Shown one piece after another: positions 33,568 through 43,235 of a stretch of DNA of 64,000 nt; the first letter of the stretch is position 1, and each line of letters opens with the position of its first letter. The translations under genes were made by a program, and so were the position numbers. The notes beneath the pieces are model-generated. The model saw only the letters and a program-made list of their open reading frames with translations, was not told the origin of the DNA and made no database searches. The stretch is from Catalinimonas niigatensis (GTDB lineage Bacteria; Bacteroidota; Bacteroidia; Cytophagales; Cyclobacteriaceae): NCBI RefSeq assembly GCF_030506285.1, contig NZ_CP119422.1:6125501-6189500 (forward strand), read 5' to 3'.

Positions 33568-35412
33568 TCATTTCTCGATATCCAGGAAGTCTTTCATTCT
33601 TCCCTCCGAATCAAATACTTGATAGCGTAGTTTATTTCCGTACACACTTATCGTGGCGTAATGATGTCCCCGATAGGTTTTGGCACTAAACCACGCGCGA
33701 GCCGGAGCAAAATCCTCCAGATTACCACCTCCGCCACCGCATTGCACATAGATGACACCACTCTTTTCTTTCACAAGGTTATCCAGCACCGGTAGACTGC
33801 GTTGATAGGTATGCAGGTGACCAAAGAAGACCATATCCACCCCGTATTTTTCATAGAGCGGAACGATGGGCCGTACACTGGGATCACCATAGCTTGATGG
33901 ACCTTCCCAGGAATTTCCGTAGTCATTTTCATCAGCAGAGTAGGGGGCATGATGATGGGCTACAAACTTCCATTTGGCAGCGGAGGCTTGGAGAGCTTTT
34001 TCCAGCCAGACATACTGTTCTCCACCAGGTTTAAATTGCTCTTTGCTCTCATTGCTATTTAGCATAAAAAACTCAGCATTGCCGTAGCGGAAGGAGTAAT
34101 AAGCCTCATTGCCTGGTAATTTATGATACTTTTTGTACCAAAAAAGATCAGCTTCGCCATTACCAGGTACCGGAAACACCGGAATACGACTGTGTAATTG
34201 TCGGGTCCCGGCAAAATATTCGTAATTCCATTCAAACTTATGGGGTTCAAAACCTCCATCGGTCAGGTCACCCAGGTTGAGCACAAAATTAGGCCTTTCA
34301 TCCCAAACCATTTTAGTGATGCGATCATTAATATGAGGGCGAGCTTCCGTATCACCGATCAGCGCAAAAGCATAAGCCTGATCTTCCTGTACAGCCGTCT
34401 GGAAAGTAAGTACGCCCGATTCTATTTGTTCTCCCTGCTCGTCTGTAGAAATGATATTGTAAAAGTAAGAAGTAGCAGGTTCCAGATTTTTCAGGGTAAT
34501 TTCCTGTATATGCTTAGCTTCCTTGATTTCTACTTCCTGATCCAGCGGAAGCTGCGTTCCGTATTTTATCAAAGCCTTCGTTGGGCGATCTGTTTCCCAA
34601 ACCAGATTGATGCTGTTTTGTGTTGCATAATGTAAATAAGGACCGGCAGTAAAATGAAATAGGTCAAGGTAAAGCAAGCCTTTGTCCACAGTGTCCTGCC
34701 ACTTCTGGTAATGGCTTTGAATTTGTTCAGGATTCAGCGCACAATCATAGATACGCAGGCTTCTTACCAGATTTCCCAGGTCCATATAAGGTTCGTTTTG
34801 CATGTAGGCTGCAATTTCTATCTCTGGCGAGCTCAGCCTTCCGGCTAGGCGTTTATCTACCGGCGTTGAGCTAAGCAGCTCACCATTCAGATACATGGCC
34901 ATGCGGCTTCCGTCATAAGTAGCGACCAGGTGATGCCAGTAGCGCTTCCAGGCTTTGTCAGCTTTAGCGTGTAGTAGTGTGCCACTGGGAGCATCTTCTG
35001 TGACCAGCGTAAAGATGACATCATCTTCATAATAGCCCAGTAGCCAGTCTGGTTCGGTGTTGATCTCCCGGCCTTTGAGAGTAATCAAAGCGCCTACCGG
35101 CTGGTTAACATGATCCAGCAGCCATAGTTCAAGGGTAAAAGCTTGCTGAGGAAGGCTGTCAGCAGGAATAAAGTTGATGATGCGCTCGCTGGGTTCTTCC
35201 CCATGAAAAATAAAGGGATAAGCCTGAGTATCTACCGCTTTGTAGGCGGTGGTAGGTAAAGGAATAAAAGGACCAGGAATGTTTTCTGCATTGGCAGGAA
35301 GGGTATATTGAGGAGTAAAATGCCATTCTCCTACCAATTGATCATCTACTGCCTGAGCAAGAAGTAGAATAGGTAAAAAGCAAATAAGGAGAAATAGCTT
35401 GAAGTTTAACAT
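33568..35412 (-). CDS. Secreted metallophosphoesterase with LamG-like and FN3-like N-terminal domains
   Basis: A 614-residue exported protein with a signal peptide ending near LLAQA. Residues about 60-230 form a concanavalin/LamG-like domain (AFTLELWLLDHVN). A PAP-type N-terminal FN3-like domain follows (about 255-340; NLVWETDRPTKALIKYG). The catalytic domain (about 345-600) shows the calcineurin set: ALIGDTEA, LNLGDLTDGG, PGNGE, AHHHAPY and FFGHLHTYQR. It probably releases phosphate from organic phosphates at the cell surface. It follows SusC and SusD on the same strand, so uptake of a phosphorylated glycan or a similar substrate is a reasonable guess. Confidence 0.85.
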   Translation of the reverse strand: MLNFKLFLLICFLPILLLAQAVDDQLVGEWHFTPQYTLPANAENIPGPFIPLPTTAYKAVDTQAYPFIFHGEEPSERIINFIPADSLPQQAFTLELWLLDHVNQPVGALITLKGREINTEPDWLLGYYEDDVIFTLVTEDAPSGTLLHAKADKAWKRYWHHLVATYDGSRMAMYLNGELLSSTPVDKRLAGRLSSPEIEIAAYMQNEPYMDLGNLVRSLRIYDCALNPEQIQSHYQKWQDTVDKGLLYLDLFHFTAGPYLHYATQNSINLVWETDRPTKALIKYGTQLPLDQEVEIKEAKHIQEITLKNLEPATSYFYNIISTDEQGEQIESGVLTFQTAVQEDQAYAFALIGDTEARPHINDRITKMVWDERPNFVLNLGDLTDGGFEPHKFEWNYEYFAGTRQLHSRIPVFPVPGNGEADLFWYKKYHKLPGNEAYYSFRYGNAEFFMLNSNESKEQFKPGGEQYVWLEKALQASAAKWKFVAHHHAPYSADENDYGNSWEGPSSYGDPSVRPIVPLYEKYGVDMVFFGHLHTYQRSLPVLDNLVKEKSGVIYVQCGGGGGNLEDFAPARAWFSAKTYRGHHYATISVYGNKLRYQVFDSEGRMKDFLDIEK

Positions 35413-35474
35413 AAATTTAGAATTAACTAAGAAAGCAAAATTGACAAGCAGATAAATCTACGATTAAGAAAAGT

Positions 35475-35507
35475 AAAAAGCATGAAACCAGGAGTTCCAC
35501 GCTTTTT
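35475..35507 (-). terminator. Terminator between susD and the phosphoesterase gene
   Basis: AAAAAGC (35475-35481) and GCTTTTT (35501-35507) pair over 7 bp with a 19-base loop. On the minus strand it ends the susCD transcript before the phosphoesterase gene, or reduces read-through. Confidence 0.5.
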
Positions 35508-35566
35508 GGTGTTCTAAGGACTAAACTTAGGTTTTGGGCTTAGCTAAGAACATAAATGCTTATCCT

Positions 35567-37108
35567 TTAGTCTATATCCCACCAGACACGGGTATTATAG
35601 GTATCCTGACCCTGGCGGGCTACTGCTGCCTTGTAGCTATCGCCATTCAATAGCTGCTCTGAAGTAGGATAGCCAAAGCGTACCGGCACTCTGTCATTAT
35701 TTACATTATCAGGGCCGGGAGTAATGGTTGGAATACCGGTCCTTCTCCAGTCAAACCAGGCTTCCAGGCCGCTAAAGAAAAGTGCGATCCACTTTTGTGT
35801 ACCGATTTTCAGTAATTTCTCTGCCTGCGTTCCAGTATAAGCAACATTAGGTTGGGTGAAATAATCAGGACCAGGAGTCACACTAATACCATAAGCAGCA
35901 GGTACACGTTCGTTGTAATAGTCAAAAGAAGCCTGTATACCATTCTGATAAAACTCAGCAGGATCACCTCCGATAAAGCCTCTTTCCGCAGCTTCTGCCA
36001 GGATGAACAGCAACTCAGCATAAGACATGACGATACCCTCAGCAGCATTGGGCTGAGTGTTGGGATTACAAGTAAGGCAGGCAAACATCAATCCCACTCT
36101 GGAAATGAAGTTAGAACCTCCTTTGGCGGGGTCGCCGCTGGGAGAATACTGTAAAGCGGCTTCATCAGCCAATCCGTTAGGCACACCAGCATAATCTTCT
36201 TCCGCACCGATAAAAGGCTCGCCGGAATCGTTGGTTGGCTGGTAATAGACAAACAAACGGGGATCATCGCGTTCCTTTAGCGCCGCTTCCATTGTAGTGC
36301 TCATCCGAATTTCATCGTATGAACCCGAACGGTTGGTGTATTGTGGCCATTGGTTGGGAGATGCTGACAGATACGTCAAAGCCGCCTGATCCTCATTGTC
36401 TTCAAATATTGGATAAGTATTCGGATCGCTGAGGATGCTGGACATGGCTGCAGAAGGATCAATTCTATCCGAAAGACGCATATGGATTCTTAGCTGTAAG
36501 GAGTTGGCAAACTTCTTCCATTTGCTAAGATTACCGTCATAGAGTATATCACCACTGACAGCCTCATTGGAAGTACCCAACAGGGAGTTGGCCTGCTTTA
36601 GATCAGCCAGGATACCTTCGTATACTGCCTGCTGTGGATCATAAGCAGGAAAATAATTGGCATCAGATTTTCCTTTGGTCGCTTCAGCATAAGGAATATC
36701 CCCATAAGCATCCGTAAGGATGTGGTACATCCAGGATTTCATTACCAGCGCTACACCCAGTATGTTGTTTTGCTCGTTTTCAGTAGCGATTTCCACCATG
36801 TTGTTGAGATCGCGCAGTTCATCATAAAAAGGACCCCAGGGGTCATCTCGCGGACCGAAGTCATAGCGATCTTCGCTGGTAAACTGGATCTTAGAGGTAT
36901 ACTGCATCATGATGTTACCATAATTCCAGCTTTCCCCTACCATTTCATTCACCGTGCGGCGTATGATGTCGGGTAGCAACAGATCTGCATTTACCTGCTC
37001 GGGCTGGTTAGGATTACGGTTGATCTCTTCAAAATCATTTTCACAGGCACCTGCAGTCAGTAGTACAAGTGCCAGTGACGCTCCTTTGATATATATGTTC
37101 AGATTCAT
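35567..37108 (-). CDS. SusD/RagB family nutrient-binding outer-membrane lipoprotein
   Basis: A 513-residue lipoprotein; the lipobox LTAGAC places the acylated Cys at 22. It has helical SusD folds, with RNPNQPEQVNADLLLPDI near the start, WMYHILTDAYGDIPY in the TPR-like core, and the ending PSEQLLNGDSY. The PSEQ and RRTGIP segments are characteristic of the SusD-like_2 subgroup. It binds the ligand at the surface and delivers it to the SusC barrel. It begins 110 bases after SusC, in the same unit. Confidence 0.9.
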   Translation of the reverse strand: MNLNIYIKGASLALVLLTAGACENDFEEINRNPNQPEQVNADLLLPDIIRRTVNEMVGESWNYGNIMMQYTSKIQFTSEDRYDFGPRDDPWGPFYDELRDLNNMVEIATENEQNNILGVALVMKSWMYHILTDAYGDIPYAEATKGKSDANYFPAYDPQQAVYEGILADLKQANSLLGTSNEAVSGDILYDGNLSKWKKFANSLQLRIHMRLSDRIDPSAAMSSILSDPNTYPIFEDNEDQAALTYLSASPNQWPQYTNRSGSYDEIRMSTTMEAALKERDDPRLFVYYQPTNDSGEPFIGAEEDYAGVPNGLADEAALQYSPSGDPAKGGSNFISRVGLMFACLTCNPNTQPNAAEGIVMSYAELLFILAEAAERGFIGGDPAEFYQNGIQASFDYYNERVPAAYGISVTPGPDYFTQPNVAYTGTQAEKLLKIGTQKWIALFFSGLEAWFDWRRTGIPTITPGPDNVNNDRVPVRFGYPTSEQLLNGDSYKAAVARQGQDTYNTRVWWDID

Positions 37109-37218
37109 TTTTCTATAGTTGGAAGTTGAAGGTTAAAAGTTACAGGTTGGTGAAGGGTTAAAAATCAGCGAGTTATGTTCTAATCATTTTTAACCATTAA
37201 CCCATAACTTTAAACGTA

Positions 37219-40200
37219 TTACAAATTAAAACTCAAATTAAACCCATAGCTGCGGGTAGAGGGATAAGCCATGTTTTCTACTCCCGGCTGTAGCGTTCCT
37301 CCACTCATACTGAGGGTTTCAGGGTCAAAGTGAGGGTTCTCAGTCCACAAGAACAGGTTTCTGCCTACCAGCGAAATGTTTACATTACGGAATGGCAGAT
37401 TGCCCAGCAATCCGCTAGGTAAAGTATAGCCCAGCTTGACCTCACGAAGCTTTACAAAAGATGCATCATACTTGGCAACTTCTACATTTCCACGGTTGTA
37501 GTAGCGGTTGTTCCAGTCGCGGGCAGAGATAGATACATCATTAGGTTCATACACCCCATCAGCCACTTGTTTTACCCCTTCAGCGATGATACCGTTTCCA
37601 GGCAGGTTATAGCCGTTGATAGGGTCCCAGTTCTCACGACCTACCAAAGTTTCCTCCAGTTGTCCGGAGGTACTTCCAATGGTTTTGGTACGGGATAACA
37701 CGATACCTCCCTCGCGGACATCAAACAGGAAGGAGAAATTCAATCCTTTGTAAGAGAATTTATTCTGAATACCCGCCATCCAGTCAGGATTATAATTACC
37801 CTGGTAAGTTAAATCTGTATCGTGTAAGGGGATACCGTCAGATGAGTTGATAGGTTGGCCAAAATAAGGACTGTTAGGATCTTCTACACGTAGCAATCCA
37901 ATGCCATACATAGCACCCATAGGCTGGCCTTCGCGGGCCTGAATATAGGCCCCGTTCCGTTCAGTAAGGGTATAAGCATCAATGCCTTCTGCCAGTTCAA
38001 CCACCGTACCTACATTCCTGGACCAGTTAATATTTACATCCCAGCGGAAATCACCTATCTGAGCAGGTGTACCGTACAACATCACTTCTAAACCCTCATT
38101 TTTAATCTCTCCTGCATTGAGTACCCGCTGGCTATAGCCGGATACGTTAGTAATAGGTAGAAAGAAAATTTGATTACGACTCAGGTTATTGTAGTAAGTC
38201 ACATCTATACCAAGCCTGTCCAGAAAGAAACGGGCATCCATACCAATCTCATAGGAGTTGAGAGACTCCGGTTTTAGTTCAGAATTGTAAAGTGTACTTG
38301 TTTCGCTAACTGTCTGGGTATTGCCCCAGGCCGTACCATAATTATAGAAACCCAAGAGGTTGAAAGGATCTGTATCATTACCCACTTCAGCATAGCTGGC
38401 GCGTAGCTTGGCAAATGAGAACCATTCCGGCAATACCACCATATCAGAAATTACCCCTGATACCGACACTGAAGGGTAGAAGTAAGAGTTGTTATTTGAT
38501 GGCAGCGTACTGGACCAGTCGTTACGGGCAGTCACATCCAGGAAAAGCATATTCTTGTAAGCTACTCTTGCCAGACCATACAGGCTGTTGATTCTTTTTT
38601 CAGAATCTCGCTGGGTAGTTTCCAGTTGTACCCTGGAATTGCCCAGATTATATACTTCAGGAATAGAAAGCTGAGGAGCAAATATATCCAGATAGTTTTG
38701 GGTCTGTACCAACTGATTGCCACCAAAAGAAGCATTAAATTCCCAGTCCTGGCTGATGGTTTTGTCATAGGTTAGCAGGAAATCAGTATTTCTTTCCTCA
38801 AAAGTAACTTCTTCTTGCCGGTAAGACCCAAAAGGAAAACGCTGTGTACTGAAAGCCCGCGCACGTGGACGTTTGTCATTGTAATAGTCCGTACCTGTCC
38901 TCACTAGTAAGTTTAGATTATCTGTAAACTTATAGGTAGCAGAGAAATTACCATACACACGATTTTTATTCTGTGCGTTGATATTCTCGTAAGTGGTGAA
39001 GTAAGGATTATCGTGGTAATTGTAGTTATAATTAAACTGCTGCGTACCTTCCAATCCAGGCATCCAGTAGTCACGCATATTTCCGGTATTGAGCTGGCGG
39101 CCATACCAGATCCAGAGATACATCAGACTTTCGGTACCATAGCTGATCGCAGGACGGTTTCCACTTTCCTGCTTGATGTAGTTGATCACGGCCTGAGCAG
39201 AAAGACGATCGCTAAACTTCCAGCTACCATTCAAACTCACATTGTACCGATCCAGATCAGTATTGGGCACAATACCTTGCTGATTCAGACTGGTCACTGA
39301 CAAACGAAAATCTCCGTTCTCATTGGAACCGGTAAGTGCTATGTTATTGGTATAAGTCATTCCGGTTTCAAAATAGTTGTTGATGTTGTCCGGATTAGAT
39401 ACCCAGGGGGTTGGCTGTATGGTACTTCCTGCCGGTGCGTTCAGGTCACCACCACGGAAGGGAATAGGATTACCATTGGCATCCAGGCGAGGGGAGTCAT
39501 ACTGGGGAACCTGAAGCACCTGACCGACTTGTTGCGGAATATTCAGGTATGTATCTCCAGGCTGTACGATATAATCCATCTGAGGTCCCCAGCTTTCATC
39601 TACGCCATCAGCAATGCCAGAACCAGCACCGTCTGCAAACGAAAAGAAACCGCTATTCCCCTGACCGTATTTATCCTGCCAGTCAGGAAGTACCAGGGGA
39701 GTCTCAAATGTAACGTTGGAACTAACGGAAACACCAATCCCACGTGTTCCTTTTCCAGACTTGGTTTTGATGATGATGACCCCATTGGCACCCCTTGAGC
39801 CATAAAGAGCAGTAGCACTGGGTCCTTTGAGTACTGTCATGGATTCAATGTCGTTGGGATTAATTTCAGCGGCGGAGTTACCATAATCTACTTCCAGATT
39901 ACCTCTGCCGGAGGAACCTACTACCTCGTTGCTGATGGGTACCCCATCTACCACGAATAGGGGTTGGTTTTTGTTGATATTCAATGAAGATTCACCTCGT
40001 ATAGTAACCCGGGCAGAACCACCTACCCCACTGGCAGAGTTAGACACCTGTACACCCGCTACCTTACCGGCCAGTGAATTGACCAGGTTGGTTTCGCGGG
40101 CCTGGGTAAGTTCTTCTCCCTGTACTTCCTGTACAGCGTATCCTAGTGCTTTGGCTTCCCGCTCCACCCCCAGTGCCGTCACAACTACTTCACCGAGTTG

Positions 40201-40539
40201 GCGGGCATCCAATGCAAGGTTAACGTTAATCGTACTTCGTCCACTGATGGATACCTCTTGTGTTTCATAGCCTACAAAAGAAAAAACCAGTGTTTCTGTG
40301 TTTTCGGGTACGTTGAGGCGGTAATCACCTTCAATATCGGTAATGGTGCCCTGGGTAGTTCCCTTGACCAGCACGTTTACGCCAGGAATAGGAGAGTTTT
40401 CCGCATCTGTTACTTTTCCACTGATACTTGTCTGCTGTGCATAAGCAGACAAGCCAGACAAGATAAGAAAGCTCAACAGGCATAGCCAATAGCCTGGTCT
40501 CCCTCTCATCTTGATTAGCATTTGTAAACGGTTCATCAT
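37219..40539 (-). CDS. SusC/RagA family TonB-dependent transporter
   Basis: A 1106-residue outer-membrane importer energised by TonB. A signal peptide ends near YAQQ (35). Next comes a carboxypeptidase-regulatory-like domain (SISGKVTDAENSPIPGVNVLVKGT), then the plug (LGEVVVTALG and the RGESSLNINKNQPLFVVDGVP motif) and a 22-strand barrel ending with aromatic Phe (GFNLSFNL). Together with SusD it forms a pair that takes up a large ligand. A good -33/-7 promoter (TTG/TACTTTTG) lies 168 bases upstream. Confidence 0.95.
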   Translation of the reverse strand: MMNRLQMLIKMRGRPGYWLCLLSFLILSGLSAYAQQTSISGKVTDAENSPIPGVNVLVKGTTQGTITDIEGDYRLNVPENTETLVFSFVGYETQEVSISGRSTINVNLALDARQLGEVVVTALGVEREAKALGYAVQEVQGEELTQARETNLVNSLAGKVAGVQVSNSASGVGGSARVTIRGESSLNINKNQPLFVVDGVPISNEVVGSSGRGNLEVDYGNSAAEINPNDIESMTVLKGPSATALYGSRGANGVIIIKTKSGKGTRGIGVSVSSNVTFETPLVLPDWQDKYGQGNSGFFSFADGAGSGIADGVDESWGPQMDYIVQPGDTYLNIPQQVGQVLQVPQYDSPRLDANGNPIPFRGGDLNAPAGSTIQPTPWVSNPDNINNYFETGMTYTNNIALTGSNENGDFRLSVTSLNQQGIVPNTDLDRYNVSLNGSWKFSDRLSAQAVINYIKQESGNRPAISYGTESLMYLWIWYGRQLNTGNMRDYWMPGLEGTQQFNYNYNYHDNPYFTTYENINAQNKNRVYGNFSATYKFTDNLNLLVRTGTDYYNDKRPRARAFSTQRFPFGSYRQEEVTFEERNTDFLLTYDKTISQDWEFNASFGGNQLVQTQNYLDIFAPQLSIPEVYNLGNSRVQLETTQRDSEKRINSLYGLARVAYKNMLFLDVTARNDWSSTLPSNNNSYFYPSVSVSGVISDMVVLPEWFSFAKLRASYAEVGNDTDPFNLLGFYNYGTAWGNTQTVSETSTLYNSELKPESLNSYEIGMDARFFLDRLGIDVTYYNNLSRNQIFFLPITNVSGYSQRVLNAGEIKNEGLEVMLYGTPAQIGDFRWDVNINWSRNVGTVVELAEGIDAYTLTERNGAYIQAREGQPMGAMYGIGLLRVEDPNSPYFGQPINSSDGIPLHDTDLTYQGNYNPDWMAGIQNKFSYKGLNFSFLFDVREGGIVLSRTKTIGSTSGQLEETLVGRENWDPINGYNLPGNGIIAEGVKQVADGVYEPNDVSISARDWNNRYYNRGNVEVAKYDASFVKLREVKLGYTLPSGLLGNLPFRNVNISLVGRNLFLWTENPHFDPETLSMSGGTLQPGVENMAYPSTRSYGFNLSFNL

Positions 40540-40604
40540 GAGGTTTAGATAGTTAAGTTAAATTATGAAGTATAGAATTGAATAAAGAAACCAAAAGAGA
40601 AATG

Positions 40605-40620
40605 TATGCTTGAAAGCATA
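40605..40620. repeat. Short palindrome in the susC leader
   Basis: TATGCTT (40605-40611) and AAGCATA (40614-40620) are perfect 7-bp arms separated by GA, within the untranslated leader of the susC gene. Function unknown; it could be a small stem in the mRNA. Confidence 0.3.
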
Positions 40621-40706
40621 ATCGGCTATTGCAGCCATCGTTATTTTTGTAGAATAGGTAAGTATGGACACTGAATATTTCCATAGTTTACAAATGGATT
40701 CAGTGG

Positions 40707-40740
40707 CAAAAGTAGACAATTACGATTGAGCTAAATTCAA
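40707..40740 (-). promoter_or_regulatory. Promoter of the susCD unit
   Basis: On the minus strand TTG (40738-40740) and TACTTTTG (40707-40714) are spaced by 23 bases. This fits the Bacteroidota promoter, with a leader of about 165 bases before SusC. Confidence 0.45.
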
Positions 40741-40968
40741 CAGTGTTTTAAGTAATTGTTAAAATTTAGCTCTTAAAGGCAACATAGGTTTAATATATGT
40801 AAACTTTTTAAATTTCAAAAAAGAAAGATTAAATGTTTGCGACTGTACTATCTTCTTTTTTTATGCCCAAATTGAAGTATATCGGAAGAGGAGCGTTTTA
40901 ACTTATTGTTAACAAAGTGTAAAGATGCTCTCAAAAGGAACCTAATTTTAAGCATGATGTCGAATGAG

Positions 40969-40983
40969 CACAAAGGATTTGTG
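40969..40983 (+). promoter_or_regulatory. Palindrome upstream of the XRE-cupin gene
   Basis: CACAAA (40969-40974) and TTTGTG (40978-40983) are perfect arms around GGA, ending 20 bases before the ATG. A self-binding site for the HTH protein is possible. Confidence 0.35.
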
Positions 40984-41003
40984 TAGTTTTAACCCAAAAA
41001 GCA

Positions 41004-41594
41004 ATGAATGATCAGATTATCGCTGATATTGGCAAAAAAGTAAGAAGTATACGACAACAGCAAAATCTAAAACTTCATGAAGTAGCTCGCTCTGCCAATA
41101 TCAGCAAAAGTTTACTATCCAAAATTGAAAATAGCAGATCAGTGCCCTCCCTACCGGTACTGGTTTCTATTATTCAGGCGCTTAATATGGAGTTCAGTAC
41201 TTTTTTTGAAGGTATTGAAGCCAATAGCCACACGCCTTATATTCATAAGAAAAAAGAAGACTATATTTTGACAGAAAAAGAAAGTGCCATAGGCTTTATC
41301 TATCAGCATATTCTTTGTAAACATGCGAACAGTGTGGTTGTAGAGGTAGTCATCCTGGATTTGCAGCCAGGTTCCAAAAGAAATTTTGTGACCACCGATG
41401 GCTATGAGTTCAAATATGTACTCAGTGGAGCAGTAGAGTACCATATAGGAGAGCATATCGTAGAGATGCAGGCCGGTGATTCGCTTTTTTTTGATGGACG
41501 CGTACCTCATGTGCCGGTCAATACTTCGGATAAAAACTGTTCTATGCTGGTGGTGTACTTACTTACTCCTCCTGATATACAGGCTCATGGATAA
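41004..41594 (+). CDS. XRE family regulator with C-terminal cupin domain
   Basis: A 196-residue protein. Residues 5-60 form a Cro/C1-type helix-turn-helix (GKKVRSIRQQQNLKLHEVARSANISKSLLSKIENS). Residues about 115-185 form a cupin barrel (EFKYVLSGAVEYHIGEHIVEMQAGDSLFFDGRVPHVPVNTSDK), the usual effector-binding part. Such proteins repress uptake or catabolic genes in response to a small molecule. It is divergent from SusC, with 464 bases between, and might control it. This is inferred from context only. Confidence 0.88.
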   Translation: MNDQIIADIGKKVRSIRQQQNLKLHEVARSANISKSLLSKIENSRSVPSLPVLVSIIQALNMEFSTFFEGIEANSHTPYIHKKKEDYILTEKESAIGFIYQHILCKHANSVVVEVVILDLQPGSKRNFVTTDGYEFKYVLSGAVEYHIGEHIVEMQAGDSLFFDGRVPHVPVNTSDKNCSMLVVYLLTPPDIQAHG

Positions 41595-41658
41595 GTAGGC
41601 GTTGCCCAGGTCAGGTAAAGTAAAGCAGGCAAGGCTGTTCAATACCAATTTCTTTCCA

Positions 41659-41666
41659 TAAATTTG
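41659..41666 (+). promoter_or_regulatory. gldC -7 promoter element
   Basis: TAAATTTG at 41659-41666 matches TAnnTTTG, 35 bases before the gldC start. No good -33 is visible. Confidence 0.45.
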
Positions 41667-41701
41667 TCGTCACTTGTTTTAAAAAAGAAAAAGGATCAAC
41701 T

Positions 41702-42058
41702 ATGAAAAAGTCAGAAATCAACCTGACCATACATCTGGATGATGATAATGTCCCCGAGAAAATATTTTGGGATGCTACTGATAAAGAAGATGCTGCAGAT
41801 GCAGCATCCAACGCCATAAGCCTTTCTATCTGGGATCATTTGCAGAAAAATACACTGCGGATAGACCTCTGGACCAAGCAGATGCCGGTAGATGAAATGA
41901 AACGTTTTTCTATAGATACCATTGGGGGAATCGGGCAAACCATTCTCTCTGCTACTGGCGATACCTATATTTCGGATGAGATCAATGCACTTTGTGACAA
42001 ACTGGTCAAGCATGTGGAAGAAGAACAGAAAAAGGCCAGTCAAAAGCCTGAGAAGTAA
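41702..42058 (+). CDS. gldC: Gliding motility protein GldC
   Basis: A 118-residue soluble protein. The start MKKSEINLTIHLDDDNVPEKIFWDATD and the SIWDHLQKNTLRIDLWTKQMPVDEMKRFSID segment are diagnostic for GldC, which modulates gliding in Bacteroidota such as Flavobacterium johnsoniae. Its length is as expected. The protein is likely cytoplasmic. It stands apart from other gld genes, so gliding capacity of this organism is suggested but not shown. The deaminase gene follows on the same strand after 74 bases. Confidence 0.93.
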   Translation: MKKSEINLTIHLDDDNVPEKIFWDATDKEDAADAASNAISLSIWDHLQKNTLRIDLWTKQMPVDEMKRFSIDTIGGIGQTILSATGDTYISDEINALCDKLVKHVEEEQKKASQKPEK

Positions 42059-42132
42059 ATATGCTCAAGGCTTTCTGAAAGTGAAGCTGACAGGCAATTG
42101 TTTGTCATATCCTTATTCTTTATTCGTGAAGT

Positions 42133-42573
42133 ATGGATCTGATGCAGAAAGAATACTATTTGCAACTGGCGGTAGATAAGGCATATGAAGGTAAGACACC
42201 CTTCGGGGCGGTGATTGTGCAGCAGAGCAAAGTGCTGGCAGCAGTCTGTAATACTGTAGGCCAAAGTAAAGACCCTACTGCTCATGCTGAAGTGAACGCA
42301 ATTCGGGAGGCCTGCAAGGGTTTACATACAAGCAGACTGAATGATGCAGTGCTTTATACGACTTGCGAACCCTGTCCCATGTGTGCTGCTGCTGCTTTGT
42401 ACGCAGGCATCAGGGAAGTCGTATATGGTGCACCAATTCCCGTGATTAGTCAATACATGCCACAAATCAGTCTGAGGGCATCTGAACTCGTTCAGTACAG
42501 CGAGCAAAATATGCTAATCAGCCCTGCAAAGGATATTGCAGCTTTTGAAAAACTGTTACAGCTATTTGCCTAG
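42133..42573 (+). CDS. Nucleoside/guanine deaminase family protein
   Basis: A 146-residue zinc hydrolase of the cytidine deaminase-like fold. The ligands and catalytic Glu are visible as H51-A-E53 (TAHAEVNAI) and C81/C84 in CEPCPMC. The HAEVNAIREAC form favours guanine deaminase-like or general purine deaminases over the tRNA enzyme TadA, but I cannot decide. The C-terminus ends in KDIAAFEKLL. Confidence 0.85.
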   Translation: MDLMQKEYYLQLAVDKAYEGKTPFGAVIVQQSKVLAAVCNTVGQSKDPTAHAEVNAIREACKGLHTSRLNDAVLYTTCEPCPMCAAAALYAGIREVVYGAPIPVISQYMPQISLRASELVQYSEQNMLISPAKDIAAFEKLLQLFA

Positions 42574-42674
42574 AAATATTGCAAGAGGCTAAGCAAAATA
42601 AGATCTGGCGCAATCTTTGTCTGGATAATAGAGAATTTTTTGTATTATTAGTGTGTTTGCCAGTAAAGAAAACA

Positions 42675-43163
42675 ATGATATTTATGAATAGACTAATGCT
42701 TAGCTTATTTTCTTTAAGCTTGTTAATTTCTGTGTCTTCATTTACTGAACCACCTGTCAAGGACAAACCAGAGAAAGGAATTAATTGGGTAACGATAGAA
42801 GAAGCCCAGGAACTTTCTAAAGAAAAACCGAAGAAAGTGATCATGGATGTGTATACTGACTGGTGTGGATGGTGCAAGAAAATGGACAAGACGACATTTG
42901 CCGATGAAGAGGTAGTGGAATATGTAAATAAGCACTTCTATGCAGTGAAGTTTCATGCTGAAAAAAATGAAAGTTTTGATTTCAAAGGACAGGAGTTTAC
43001 CAATCCTCAGTTTACCAAAGCTCTAAGAGTAAGCGGTTATCCCACTGTCGTTTTCTTTGCCGAAGATTTCTCCAAATTTCAGCCGGTAAGCGGTTATCGT
43101 CAAGCCGATGAGTTTCTGAAAATGCTGGAATCATTTAATCAGGCAGAGCCAGCCGGTAAATAA
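42675..43163 (+). CDS. Exported thioredoxin-like protein
   Basis: About 162 residues when started at ATG 42675 (a second ATG is at 42684); earlier codons lack a signal peptide. It opens with a hydrophobic export signal (MNRLMLSLFSLSLLISVSSF). The thioredoxin-fold motif is DWCGWCKKMD with a CGWC active site, then VSGYPTVVFF with the cis-Pro. The wide loop suits thioredoxin_7/DUF255-like reductases acting in the periplasm. It ends just before a hairpin and mnmE. Confidence 0.85.
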   Translation: MIFMNRLMLSLFSLSLLISVSSFTEPPVKDKPEKGINWVTIEEAQELSKEKPKKVIMDVYTDWCGWCKKMDKTTFADEEVVEYVNKHFYAVKFHAEKNESFDFKGQEFTNPQFTKALRVSGYPTVVFFAEDFSKFQPVSGYRQADEFLKMLESFNQAEPAGK

Positions 43164-43178
43164 ACGCTGCTATAAAAT

Positions 43179-43207
43179 TTTGGATTGTCAGTTATCCGTT
43201 ACCTTTA
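43179..43207 (+). promoter_or_regulatory. Putative mnmE promoter inside the upstream hairpin
   Basis: TTTG (43179-43182) and TACCTTTA (43200-43207) are spaced by 17 bases. The -7 element lies in the loop of the terminator hairpin at 43188-43228. Confidence 0.4.
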
Positions 43208-43235
43208 CAGAAGCTAACAGATAACTGATTTTTTT
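43188..43235 (+). terminator. Terminator of the thioredoxin-like gene, ending at mnmE
   Basis: TCAGTTATC (43188-43196) pairs with GATAACTGA (43220-43228) over 9 bp, then seven T up to the ATG of mnmE at 43236. Confidence 0.7.
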
